A stretch of 20,381 nt of DNA from an uncultured Collinsella sp. (GTDB lineage Bacteria > Actinomycetota > Coriobacteriia > Coriobacteriales > Coriobacteriaceae): assembly GCA_900546825.1 (NCBI GenBank), contig UREE01000032.1, positions 1 through 20,381 of the forward strand, written 5' to 3'. Shown piece after piece: positions 7,512 to 13,974 of this stretch. The position numbers and the translations under genes were made by a program. Position 1 is the first letter of the stretch. Each line of letters begins with the position of its first letter. Below the pieces are notes generated by a model. That model saw only the letters and a list, made by a program, of their open reading frames with translations, did no database searches and had not been told where the DNA came from.

Positions 7512-7718
7512 ATTTCAATGGGAAAACGGGGAGAACGGGGCACCTGTTTGACAATCGCTATTCGCGGGTCGCGGTCGAGTCGGACACGCAGGCGGTCCAG
7601 TTGCTCGATTATATCCATCTCAATCCTGTGAAAGGCGCGCTCGACTCGCTCGATGCGTACCGCTGGTCAAGCTTTAAGGCATATCAGCTGGGCTATGATT
7701 CCTTTGACATCTGCAAAC
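7503..7718 (+). pseudogene. C-terminal fragment of a REP-associated tyrosine transposase (Y1/RAYT family)
   Basis: The frame from the left repeat encodes YEYFNGKTGRTGHLFDNRY followed by LLDYIHLNPVKGAL and YRWSSFKAY. The GRTGHLFDNRY, YIHLNPV and WSS-KAY pieces are characteristic of the C-terminal half of RAYT transposases. The N-terminal HUH motif is missing, and there is no proper start: the frame opens with a TTG inside the repeat and no ribosome binding site. The open frame runs on through the right repeat and the rpmB terminator to 7840, but that extension is not transposase-like. It is a remnant, not a functional gene. Confidence 0.75.
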
Positions 7719-7745
7719 ACTCATGTAAGTCTGTCCCCAATGAGT
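7719..7745 (-). repeat. Right 27-bp inverted repeat (REP-like)
   Basis: Begins ACTCATGTAAGTCTGTCCCC and ends AATGAGT. It is the reverse complement of the left copy at 26 of 27 positions. It ends two bases before the A-tract of the rpmB terminator. Confidence 0.85.
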
Positions 7746-7747
7746 GC

Positions 7748-7780
7748 AAAAAGGCGCCCTCCGTGGGGGAGGACGCCTTT
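7748..7780 (-). terminator. Intrinsic terminator of rpmB
   Basis: AAAGGCG (7750-7756) pairs with CGCCTTT (7774-7780), extended inward by CCTCC with GGAGG across single-base mismatches. On the minus strand the stem is followed by TTTTTG. It lies about 70 bases past the rpmB stop codon. Confidence 0.8.
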
Positions 7781-7848
7781 GGTAAGTTCTATATGAACGC
7801 GAGGTCTTTGACCCGGAGAGTCCGAGGTACTTGTTGGTAAGACCTTAT

Positions 7849-8037
7849 TTAGGAGCGCGCAACCTTGCCGGACTTGAGGCAGGTGGAGCAAACGTTCATC
7901 TTGCGACGGTGACCATCGACGACGACGTAAACGCGCTGGATGTTGGGGCGGAACTTACGGTTGGTGACGCGGTGAGAGTGGCTGATGGAGCGACCGGCAA
8001 CGGGGTGCTTACCGCAAACTTCGCAAACTTTGGACAT
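7849..8037 (-). CDS. rpmB: 50S ribosomal protein L28
   Basis: Small basic protein of the large ribosomal subunit, 62 residues, the normal length for L28. The sequence starts MSKVCEVCGKHPVAGRSISH and includes the typical RVTNRKFRPNIQRV segment. Cys pairs CEVC (5-8) and CSTC in the C-terminal part suggest the zinc-binding form of L28. The ATG at 8037 is chosen because AAGGAGG lies just upstream; the frame stays open for 16 more codons, but these are non-conserved and have no such site. It is transcribed alone, divergent from the pyr operon, with its own promoter and terminator. Confidence 0.96.
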   Translation of the reverse strand: MSKVCEVCGKHPVAGRSISHSHRVTNRKFRPNIQRVYVVVDGHRRKMNVCSTCLKSGKVARS

Positions 8038-8091
8038 AACTGACCCTCCTTGGGCGACAAACGAACATGTCGCGTTAACAAACAAGCCTGA

Positions 8092-8100
8092 ACTATAGCA
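8092..8100 (-). promoter_or_regulatory. Extended -10 promoter of rpmB
   Basis: On the minus strand TGCTATAGT gives an extended -10 (TG, one base, TATAGT) about 55 bases before the start codon. There is no good -35 hexamer, as is common for extended -10 promoters. The stretch 8101-8328 beyond it holds no gene I can support. Confidence 0.4.
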
Positions 8101-8328
8101 CAGAAGCAGCTCCCTGTGCGTAATCTACACAGAGATATTCCTCTTTTGGCGATAGTGCTCACGCCACGGCCCTGGACGTAGATCCGATTTGCGTGCAGCA
8201 GAGGGGATTATGCCAGCTCGTGCGTGCGTTTTCAAGCTCGTCCCACAAATATATATAGGTTTATGGAGCGCCTGCGCCCGTTTACGGATTGTTCTGTATT
8301 TATGCTCGCAATTAAGCTCGAGGTTGGC

Positions 8329-8449
8329 TACACTATCCCTTGACCATTAAAGGGGTACGAGATACCCACATGGAATTACATAGCTGCCAAAGAGCAGCCC
8401 TTCCTGTGGGTGTCTGGTCCGCTTTAAGCGGTCGGGCATCTATTTTTTT
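8329..8449 (+). promoter_or_regulatory. pyr operon leader: candidate PyrR-controlled attenuator
   Basis: The leader can form three competing hairpins. First, GGGTA (8353-8357) with TACCC (8363-8367) around loop CGAGA; the ACGAGA loop resembles the CNGNGA hexaloop bound by Bacillus PyrR at all but one position. Second, AGATACCCACA (8360-8370) with TGTGGGTGTCT (8405-8415), one G-U pair. Third, a terminator stem at 8409-8440 followed by seven T. The first and second share 8363-8367; the second and third share 8409-8415. So the second can act as antiterminator, and a PyrR-stabilised first hairpin would favour termination when UMP is high. TACACT at 8329-8334 is a weak -10 candidate. The pairings are seen; the mechanism is inferred. 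Confidence 0.55.
8409..8449 (+). terminator. Intrinsic terminator in the pyr leader, before pyrR
   Basis: GGTGTCTGGTCCGC (8409-8422) pairs with GCGGTCGGGCATC (8428-8440) using several G-U pairs and one bulged T; TA and seven T (8443-8449) follow. It ends 39 bases before the pyrR start, so it must be bypassed for the operon to be expressed. Confidence 0.65.
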
Positions 8450-8488
8450 GACTGTGTCAGCAGTCAAGACATGTGAGGAAGGAGATCG

Positions 8489-9073
8489 ATGGGCACGACT
8501 TCCCCCAAGGCGGTCATCATGGACGAGACCGCCGTCAATCGAGCGATGACCCGCATCGCGCACGAGATTCTCGAGCGCAACGAGGGCTGTGAAGACCTCG
8601 CTCTGGTCGGCATCGTCACGCGCGGCGACCTTCTGGCAAAGAAGCTCGCCGAGGAGATCAAGGAGATCGAGGGCGTCGACGTTCCGCTCGGCAGCCTGGA
8701 CATCAGCTTCTACCGCGATGACTATGCGACCAATTTCGCTCCCGCGATCCACGCTACCAACATTCCCTTCAGCGTCGACGGCAAGCGCGTCGTGCTGGTG
8801 GACGACATCCTGTATACGGGCCGTACTATCCGCGCCGCTCTGGATGCCGTCATGGACCTGGGCCGTCCGAGCCGCATCGAGCTGGCAGTTCTCGTTGACC
8901 GCGGTCACCGTGAGCTCCCCATCTCGCCGGACTTTGTCGGCAAGAACGTTCCCTCGTCGCATGAGGAGAACGTGCACCTATATATGAAGGAAGTCGACGG
9001 CCACACCGCCGTCGAGATTAACGACGTCGCGCCGGGTTCCCACGTGGGCTCCGCGCCGCTGGGAGGTGAGTAG
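8489..9073 (+). CDS. pyrR: Bifunctional pyr operon regulator / uracil phosphoribosyltransferase PyrR
   Basis: RNA-binding regulator that senses UMP/UTP, with a secondary activity making UMP from uracil and PRPP. The 194 residues have the type I phosphoribosyltransferase fold. The PRPP motif VVLVDDILYTGRT is at 101-113, and the typical PyrR segment RGHRELPISPDFVGKNVPS at 138-156. The C-terminus is slightly longer than in Bacillus PyrR (about 180). The ATG follows AAGGAG. First gene of the pyr operon, directly downstream of the leader terminator, which fits autoregulation by attenuation. Its stop overlaps the pyrB ribosome binding region, so the two are coupled. Confidence 0.95.
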   Translation: MGTTSPKAVIMDETAVNRAMTRIAHEILERNEGCEDLALVGIVTRGDLLAKKLAEEIKEIEGVDVPLGSLDISFYRDDYATNFAPAIHATNIPFSVDGKRVVLVDDILYTGRTIRAALDAVMDLGRPSRIELAVLVDRGHRELPISPDFVGKNVPSSHEENVHLYMKEVDGHTAVEINDVAPGSHVGSAPLGGE

Positions 9074-9077
9074 TACC

Positions 9078-10022
9078 GTGGCGTTCAACCATAAGCACCT
9101 GATCGACATTACCGAGTACTCCGAAGAGGACATCAAGCTCATCCTCGAGACCGCCAAGGCGTTCTCTGAGGTCAACGAGCGTGCGATCAAGAAGGTCCCC
9201 ACGCTCAAGGGCAAGACCATCGTCAACATGTTCAACGAGCCCTCGACGCGCACCCGCAGCTCCTTCGAGCTCGCCGAGAAGCGCCTTTCGGCCGACAGCC
9301 TCAACTTTGGCGGCTCCTCGACCTCCACGGTCAAGGGCGAGAGCCTCGTCGACACCGTCGAGACCCTCAACGCCTACAAGATTGATTGCATCGTCGTTCG
9401 CGATAAGCACGCCGGTGCTCCCTACATCGTCACGCAGAACTCGCCCGCGAGCGTCATCTGCGCCGGCGACGGCAAGCACAACCACCCCACGCAGGCCCTG
9501 CTCGACCTGTACACCATCTGGGAGCACAAGGGTGACTTCCACGGTCTGAAGGTCGCCGTCGTCGGCGATATCGCGCACTCCCGCGTGTGCGGCTCGCTGA
9601 TCCCCGCCCTTAAGATCATGGGCTGCGAGACCTACGCTGTCGCCCCCGGCACGCTGCTGCCGCCGGCGCCCGAGGTTCTGGGTTGCGACCACGTGACGAG
9701 CGACCTCGATTCCGTCCTGCCCGAGCTGGACGTCGTCTACATGTTGCGCGTGCAGCAGGAGCGCCTCGAGGGCGCACCGTTCCCCACGATTCGTGAGTAC
9801 CACAAGCTCTTCGGTCTGACCAAGGACCGCGAGAAGCTCATGAAGCCCGATGCGATTATCTGCCACCCGGGCCCCATCAACCGCGGCGTTGAGTTCGACT
9901 CCTATATGGCCGACCACCCGCAACGCTCCGTCATCCTGGAGCAGGTCTACGCCGGTATCTGCGTGCGTATGGCTATCCTGTATCTGCTGCTTGGAGGTGC
10001 CGATAATGGCCTTGCTTCTTAA
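9078..10022 (+). CDS. pyrB: Aspartate carbamoyltransferase catalytic subunit
   Basis: Condenses carbamoyl phosphate with aspartate, the first committed step of pyrimidine synthesis. The 314 residues have the normal length. The carbamoyl phosphate loop STRTR is at 56-60, HPTQ at 136-139 and HPGPINRG at 263-270. There is no pyrI regulatory subunit beside it, so the enzyme is probably not of the E. coli allosteric type. The start is taken as GTG at 9078: GGAGGTGA at 9062-9069 lies eight bases upstream, while the in-frame GTG at 9066 falls inside that site. pyrC begins 17 bases before its stop codon. Confidence 0.95.
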   Translation: MAFNHKHLIDITEYSEEDIKLILETAKAFSEVNERAIKKVPTLKGKTIVNMFNEPSTRTRSSFELAEKRLSADSLNFGGSSTSTVKGESLVDTVETLNAYKIDCIVVRDKHAGAPYIVTQNSPASVICAGDGKHNHPTQALLDLYTIWEHKGDFHGLKVAVVGDIAHSRVCGSLIPALKIMGCETYAVAPGTLLPPAPEVLGCDHVTSDLDSVLPELDVVYMLRVQQERLEGAPFPTIREYHKLFGLTKDREKLMKPDAIICHPGPINRGVEFDSYMADHPQRSVILEQVYAGICVRMAILYLLLGGADNGLAS

Positions 10023-11295
10023 GAATGCCCACGTCGTCGATCCGTCCGTCGAGCTTGACGGTGTCGTCGACGTCCTGATCGACGGTGACAAGATCGCCGA
10101 GGTCGGCGAGAACCTCGCCGCCGAGGGAGCCGAGGTCCGCGACCTTTCCGGCAAGTATCTCGTCCCCGGCCTGGTGGATATGCACGTGCATCTGCGCGAG
10201 CCTGGCTACGAGGTCAAAGAGGACATCGAGAGCGGCACCCGCGCTGCTGCCAAGGGCGGCTTCACCGGCGTGTGCGCCATGCCCAACACCGATCCCGTCA
10301 CCGATAACGGCACCGTCGTGGAGTTCGTCAAGTCCCGCGCTGCCGAGGTCGGCCACTGCCGCGTCTATCCGTCGGGCGCCATGACCCGCGGTCTTAAGGG
10401 CGAGGCCATGTCCGAGATGGGCGATATGGTCGCCCACGGCGCCGTCGCCTTCACCGACGATGGTCGCGGCGTGCAGGGCGCGGGCATGCTCCGTCGCTGC
10501 ATGGACTACGGCAAGATGTTCGGCAAGGTCTTTATGAGCCACTGCCAGGACGAGGATCTGGTCGGCCACGGCCAGATCAACGAGGGCAAGGTCTCGACCC
10601 GTCTGGCCCTCGAGGGTTGGCCGGCCGCCGGCGAGGAGCTTCAGATTGCCCGCGACATCGAGATTGCCAAGCTGACCGGTGCCAAGCTGCACATCCAGCA
10701 CATCTCCACCGCTCATGGCCTGGAGCTCGTGCGTGCCGGTAAGGCTGCCGGTGTCCAGGTGACCTGCGAGGCCACCCCGCACCACATGTTCCTGACCGAG
10801 AACGACCTGGACGAGACCTACAACACCTCGCTCAAGGTCAATCCGCCGCTGCGCACTGACGAGGATGCCGAGGCCATCCGTCAGGGTGTCATCGACGGTA
10901 CCGTCGACGCTATCGTTACCGACCACGCTCCCCACACCCCGTGGGAGAAGGCCCGCGAGTTCGAGCTCGCGCCCTTTGGAATGATTGGCCTCGAGACTTC
11001 GCTGTCGCTCGTGCTCACTGAGCTGGTCAACACGGGCAAGATGAGCGTGAGCCGCATGGTCGAGCTCATGGCCATCAAGCCGCGTGAGATTCTGGGCCTC
11101 GATCAGGTTCAGGTCAAGGCGGGCTCTGTCGCCGACCTGACCGTGTTCGACCCCTCCGCAACCTGGACGGTTGGCGAGGACGGTTACGAGTCGCGCGCCG
11201 AGAACTCCGGTTTTGCCGGCCGCACGCTCACCGGTCGTGCCACCGATGTATTTGTCGGCGGTAAACAGACGCTTGCCGACGGCTGCATCTGCTAG
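10006..11295 (+). CDS. pyrC: Dihydroorotase, type I
   Basis: Cyclises carbamoyl aspartate to dihydroorotate, third step of the pathway; cytosolic zinc amidohydrolase. The 429 residues match class I dihydroorotases. Metal ligands appear as HVH (His60, His62), Asp151/152 in FTDDG, His179 in SHC, His232 in IQH and Asp306 in TDHAPH, at nearly the same positions as in Bacillus. The ATG at 10006 is supported by GGAGG (about 9993-9997) inside the 3' end of pyrB; the frame is open further upstream, but that part is out-of-frame pyrB sequence. The overlap with pyrB suggests translational coupling. A 92-base gap follows before pyrK. Confidence 0.96.
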   Translation: MALLLKNAHVVDPSVELDGVVDVLIDGDKIAEVGENLAAEGAEVRDLSGKYLVPGLVDMHVHLREPGYEVKEDIESGTRAAAKGGFTGVCAMPNTDPVTDNGTVVEFVKSRAAEVGHCRVYPSGAMTRGLKGEAMSEMGDMVAHGAVAFTDDGRGVQGAGMLRRCMDYGKMFGKVFMSHCQDEDLVGHGQINEGKVSTRLALEGWPAAGEELQIARDIEIAKLTGAKLHIQHISTAHGLELVRAGKAAGVQVTCEATPHHMFLTENDLDETYNTSLKVNPPLRTDEDAEAIRQGVIDGTVDAIVTDHAPHTPWEKAREFELAPFGMIGLETSLSLVLTELVNTGKMSVSRMVELMAIKPREILGLDQVQVKAGSVADLTVFDPSATWTVGEDGYESRAENSGFAGRTLTGRATDVFVGGKQTLADGCIC

Positions 11296-11315
11296 CATAG
11301 CCTTATCGCTTTTGT

Positions 11316-11340
11316 GCGCGGCGCCCTTGCGGTGCCGCGC
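11316..11340 (+). other. GC-rich hairpin between pyrC and pyrK
   Basis: GCGCGGC (11316-11322) pairs perfectly with GCCGCGC (11334-11340), followed by TTTCTGTT. The T-tract is poor, so this could be a weak terminator, a transcript-stabilising hairpin or a processing point within the operon. A second small hairpin, CCATGC/GCATGG, lies at 11357-11372. Confidence 0.45.
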
Positions 11341-11387
11341 TTTCTGTTCGCCTGAACCATGCAACCGCATGGGGGATTGGAGCGTCT

Positions 11388-12179
11388 ATGCCCACACCTT
11401 CCACTGCACGCATGCACGACTTCGAGGTCGTCTCGAACCGGGAGATCGCCGACGGCATCTTCTCGCTCGTTATCTCGGCCCCCAAGCTTGCAAGTGCGCT
11501 CAAGCCCGGTCAGTTTGTGAACATCGCCATCCCCGGCGATGCGTCTTCTCTGCTTCGTGTGCCCTTGAGTTTCTACCGCGCCGACGCCGAGGCCGGCACC
11601 GTCGAGCTGTGGTACGCCGTCGTGGGCGACGATACCCGCCGTTTGTCCCAGATGGGCCCTGGCTCCACCTCTAACCTGTTGGGCCCCGGTGGCCGTGGCT
11701 GGATGGTACCCGAGGGCACCAGGAAGGCACTGCTCGTCGCCGGTGGCATCGGCGTTCCGCCTGTGCTGTGTCTTGCCGGCATGCTTGCCGAGCAGGGTGT
11801 TGATGTGGACGTGTGCCTGGGCTTTGGCACCGCTTCCAAGGCCGTGGGTGTCGATGAGTTCCGTGCGCTGGGCGCCACGGTTAACGTGTGCACCGACGAC
11901 GGTTCGCTCGGCACGCACGGTTTTTGCACCGATCCGGCAGCCGAGCTGCTTGGAGAGGGCGGCTACGACTACGTCGCCAGCTGCGGCCCCGCCGTCATGA
12001 TGAAGAAGGTCGCCGCCGCTGCCGCCGAGGCCGGTGTGTACTGCGAGGTGTCGCTCGAACGCATGATGAGCTGTGGCTTTGGCGCCTGCAACACCTGCAA
12101 TGTCGAGACGGTCGACGGTATGAAGGGTGCTTGTATGTGCGGCCCCGTGTTCGATGCTTCCAAGGTGGTGGTCTTCTAG
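11388..12179 (+). CDS. pyrK: Dihydroorotate dehydrogenase B (NAD+), electron transfer subunit PyrK
   Basis: Carries electrons from the PyrD FMN through a [2Fe-2S] cluster and FAD to NAD+. The 263 residues follow the ferredoxin-reductase plan: FAD motif RVPLSFY (57-63), NAD-binding GGIGVPP (119-125), and a C-terminal cluster with Cys229, Cys234, Cys237 and Cys249 (C-x4-C-x2-C-x11-C, before GPVF). Cys251 is an extra cysteine by the last ligand. The ATG at 11388 has a GGAG site nearby; an alternative in-frame Met lies eight codons on. Its stop TAG overlaps a possible pyrD GTG start, so the two subunits are coupled. Its presence shows that PyrD here is the NAD-linked class 1B enzyme. Confidence 0.93.
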   Translation: MPTPSTARMHDFEVVSNREIADGIFSLVISAPKLASALKPGQFVNIAIPGDASSLLRVPLSFYRADAEAGTVELWYAVVGDDTRRLSQMGPGSTSNLLGPGGRGWMVPEGTRKALLVAGGIGVPPVLCLAGMLAEQGVDVDVCLGFGTASKAVGVDEFRALGATVNVCTDDGSLGTHGFCTDPAAELLGEGGYDYVASCGPAVMMKKVAAAAAEAGVYCEVSLERMMSCGFGACNTCNVETVDGMKGACMCGPVFDASKVVVF

Positions 12180-12193
12180 TGGGTACCGTGAAC

Positions 12194-13060
12194 ATGGCCG
12201 TCGATTTCGGCGGCGTCAAGATGCAGAACCCCATTAACACCGCAGCCGGTACCTTTGGCTACGGTTGGCAGTTCCAGAACTTCTTTGATGTTTCCCAGCT
12301 GGGCGCCATCACCACCAAGGGTTGCGCTGCCGAGCCCTGGCCCGGCAATCCCGCGCCCCGCATGGCCGAGATTCCCGGCGGTATGATCAACTCCGTGGGT
12401 CTTCAGAACCCCGGCGTGGCCGCCTTTGCCCGCGAGTCCGGTCCGTGGCTCGAACAGCTGTCCAAGGACGGCTGCCAGGTCATCTGTCAGGTTGCCGGTC
12501 ACTCCGTTGACGAGTTTGTCCGCGCACTCGAGATGTATGTCGAGCTGTGCCCCTGGGCTGCCGGCTACGAGATCAACGTGAGCTGCCCTAATATCGCCGC
12601 CGGCGGTGCCGCCATGGGCTCCACGCCCGAGGGCGCCTCTTCCGTTATGGCTGCTTGCCGCAAGGTGACCGATAAGCCGCTGTTCGTGAAGATGGCGCCG
12701 GTCAACGTCGCCGAGATCGCCAAGGCCCTCGAGGCTGCCGGCGCCGACGGCCTTTCGGTCATCAACTCCATCCAGGGCATGGCCATCGACGTCCATACCC
12801 GCAAGTCCCGCGTGGCCAAGCCCAAGGGCGGCCTTTCGGGCCCGCTGTGCCACCACATCGCCGTGCGCATGGTCTGGGAGGTTGCCCAGGCCGTCGATAT
12901 CCCCATCAACGGTGTCGGCGGTGTCATGACTGGCGAGGATGCGGCTGAGTTTATCCTGGCCGGCGCCACCTGCGTGTCGGTCGGCATGGCCAACTTCGTC
13001 CGTGCGCTTCGCTTAAGATCGCGCATGAGCTCGAGGCCTGGGCCGAGTCCCAGGGCGTAA
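12194..13060 (+). CDS. pyrD: Dihydroorotate dehydrogenase B catalytic subunit PyrD, C-terminus frameshifted
   Basis: Oxidises dihydroorotate to orotate with FMN; partner of PyrK. Intact features, numbered from the ATG at 12194, are the FMN-binding N-terminus NPINTAAGTFG (12-22), active-site Cys131 in NVSCPN (128-133), Lys166 in VKMAP, and the phosphate-binding GVGGVMTGEDA (240-250) and GMANFV (264-269). After Val269 the frame runs into 19 unrelated residues and stops at 13060. The expected ending KIAHELEAWAESQGVKD and beyond is present from 13015 to 13098 in another frame. The protein is 288 residues with a foreign tail instead of about 303. It may be inactive, or the deletion may be an assembly error. 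Starts GTG 12179 (overlapping the pyrK stop) and GTG 12188 are alternatives. Confidence 0.85.
   Translation: MAVDFGGVKMQNPINTAAGTFGYGWQFQNFFDVSQLGAITTKGCAAEPWPGNPAPRMAEIPGGMINSVGLQNPGVAAFARESGPWLEQLSKDGCQVICQVAGHSVDEFVRALEMYVELCPWAAGYEINVSCPNIAAGGAAMGSTPEGASSVMAACRKVTDKPLFVKMAPVNVAEIAKALEAAGADGLSVINSIQGMAIDVHTRKSRVAKPKGGLSGPLCHHIAVRMVWEVAQAVDIPINGVGGVMTGEDAAEFILAGATCVSVGMANFVRALRLRSRMSSRPGPSPRA
13001..13014 (+). other. Frameshift site in pyrD (apparent 4-base deletion)
   Basis: Between the GTC of NFV (ends 13000) and the AAG of KIAHEL (starts 13015) there are 14 bases, but PyrD proteins have six residues (18 bases) here. Inserting four bases such as GACC after 13000 restores NFVDPCASLKIAHEL, matching the family pattern NF-x-DPF-x-x-x-K-I. 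The inserted bases are my inference; the frame change is seen directly. Confidence 0.8.
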
Positions 13061-13098
13061 AGGACATCAACGAGCTGGTGGGTGCTTTCGAATGCTAG
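13015..13098 (+). pseudogene. pyrD: Detached 3' end of pyrD, out of frame
   Basis: Encodes KIAHELEAWAESQ, GVKDINELVGAFEC and stop, the normal C-terminal helix of PyrD, without a start codon in phase. Its TAG lies in ATGCTAG, overlapping the pyrF ATG at 13092, the usual coupled arrangement. This shows that the ancestral pyrD ended here. Confidence 0.85.
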
Positions 13099-13808
13099 AG
13101 AATGATGTCCGCGACCGTGTTATCGTCGCCCTCGACTGCGACCGTGAGCGCGCGCTCGAGCTCGCCCACGAGCTTTCGGGCCATGCCGCCTGGCTCAAGG
13201 TCGGCATGACGCTCTATTACGCTGAGGGTCCCCAGATCGTCAAGACCTTTAAGGACCTTGGCTTTAAGGTCTTCCTCGACCTTAAGTTCCATGACATTCC
13301 GCATCAGGTGCGCGGCGCTGCCCGCTCGGCCTCGCTTGCCGGTGCCGACCTGCTTTCGGTCCACGGCCTGGGCTCGGGTGCTATGCTCGCTGCCTGCCGC
13401 GAGGGTGCCGAGGAGGCGCGTGAGGACCGCGCCAAGCTCGTCGCCATCACCGTGCTCACGAGCATGAATCAAGATGCCTTGAGCGAGATCGGCGTCGAGT
13501 CTCCCGTGGCCGAGGAGGCCGCCCGCTTGGCAAAGCTTGCTCAGGCCAATGGCATCGATGGCATCGTGTGCTCACCGATGGAGGCTCACGACATGCGTGA
13601 GCTGCTGGGTCCTGATGCCCTGATCGTGACTCCGGGTGTGCGTCCGGTGGGTGCCGCCCTTGGTGACCAGTCCCGCGTGGCGACGCCTTCCCAGGCTATC
13701 GAGCGTGGCGCAAGCCACATTGTGGTGGGCCGTCCCATCACCGGTGCCGACGATCCGGTTGCCGCCTTTGACGCCATCGTCGCCGAGCTGGTCGAAAACG
13801 TTGCGTAA
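13092..13808 (+). CDS. pyrF: Orotidine 5'-phosphate decarboxylase
   Basis: Decarboxylates OMP to UMP, the last step of the de novo pathway. The 238 residues have normal length for the bacterial TIM-barrel enzyme. The catalytic motif DLKFHDIP lies near residues 60-67, the N-terminal VALDCD substrate loop at 12-17, and the phosphate-binding TPGVRP and GRPIT motifs near the end. The ATG overlaps the original pyrD stop (ATGCTAG). With pyrD now stopping 32 bases earlier, coupling may be weakened. pyrE, needed to make OMP, is not in the window. It is the last gene of the pyr operon. Confidence 0.96.
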   Translation: MLENDVRDRVIVALDCDRERALELAHELSGHAAWLKVGMTLYYAEGPQIVKTFKDLGFKVFLDLKFHDIPHQVRGAARSASLAGADLLSVHGLGSGAMLAACREGAEEAREDRAKLVAITVLTSMNQDALSEIGVESPVAEEAARLAKLAQANGIDGIVCSPMEAHDMRELLGPDALIVTPGVRPVGAALGDQSRVATPSQAIERGASHIVVGRPITGADDPVAAFDAIVAELVENVA

Positions 13809-13853
13809 AAGATTCCCCTAAGTCACCACTTTTGGGTCTCATTAGCACAAAAT

Positions 13854-13911
13854 AGCCCCTGTGCCTGCGTAAACTTTCCCATCCTTTGTGTGGAATCGCA
13901 GGTCAGGGGCT
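13854..13911 (+). other. Long two-part hairpin after pyrF
   Basis: AGCCCCTG (13854-13861) pairs with CAGGGGCT (13904-13911), and CCTGCG (13864-13869) with CGCAGG (13897-13902), around a 27-base loop and a small internal loop. It is followed by TTAACTTT, not a real T-tract. It may mark the operon end or protect it from decay. The intergenic stretch 13809-14047 holds this hairpin, the mihF promoter and the mihF leader hairpin. Confidence 0.5.
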
Positions 13912-13930
13912 TAACTTTGGGCGCAGTATA

Positions 13931-13959
13931 TTGCACTTTTTGCGGGTATCGTCTAACCT
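13931..13959 (+). promoter_or_regulatory. Promoter of the mihF-gmk-rpoZ-thiI operon
   Basis: TTGCAC (13931-13936) and TAACCT (13954-13959) with a 17-base spacer, giving a 5' leader of about 80 bases before mihF. Confidence 0.55.
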
Positions 13960-13974
13960 ATGGAGCCGCGATTA

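Larger units (their letters stand above)
7485..7745 (+). mobile_element. Internally deleted RAYT/REP element (non-autonomous)
   Basis: A 261-bp unit bounded by two 27-bp inverted repeats, with a C-terminal transposase fragment filling the space between. The left repeat runs straight into the middle of the transposase reading frame, so the first half of the gene, including the HUH catalytic region expected of the family, is missing. It sits between the divergent 5' side of adhE and the 3' side of rpmB, and its right end is two bases from the A-tract of the rpmB terminator. REP elements usually lie between genes next to terminators. It cannot move by itself. Confidence 0.65.

Noticed and set aside
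7490..7840. The full 116-codon frame as a complete gene
   Set aside because: Only the first ~70 codons match a transposase. The start is a TTG inside the inverted repeat, and the end reads through the other repeat and the rpmB terminator.
8383..8398. The GCTGC-CAAAGA-GCAGC hairpin as the PyrR-binding loop
   Set aside because: Its loop also resembles CNGNGA, but it sits inside the hairpin that competes with the terminator. PyrR stabilising it would prevent termination, opposite to the expected response. Kept only as an alternative.
8333..8977. A 214-codon minus-strand frame opposite pyrR and its leader
   Set aside because: It covers the leader hairpins and the PRPP motif of pyrR in antisense, and shows no family resemblance.
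9973..11370. A 465-codon open frame on the minus strand opposite pyrC
   Set aside because: Shadow of pyrC caused by GC-rich codon third positions. The plus strand encodes a complete dihydroorotase with all metal ligands.
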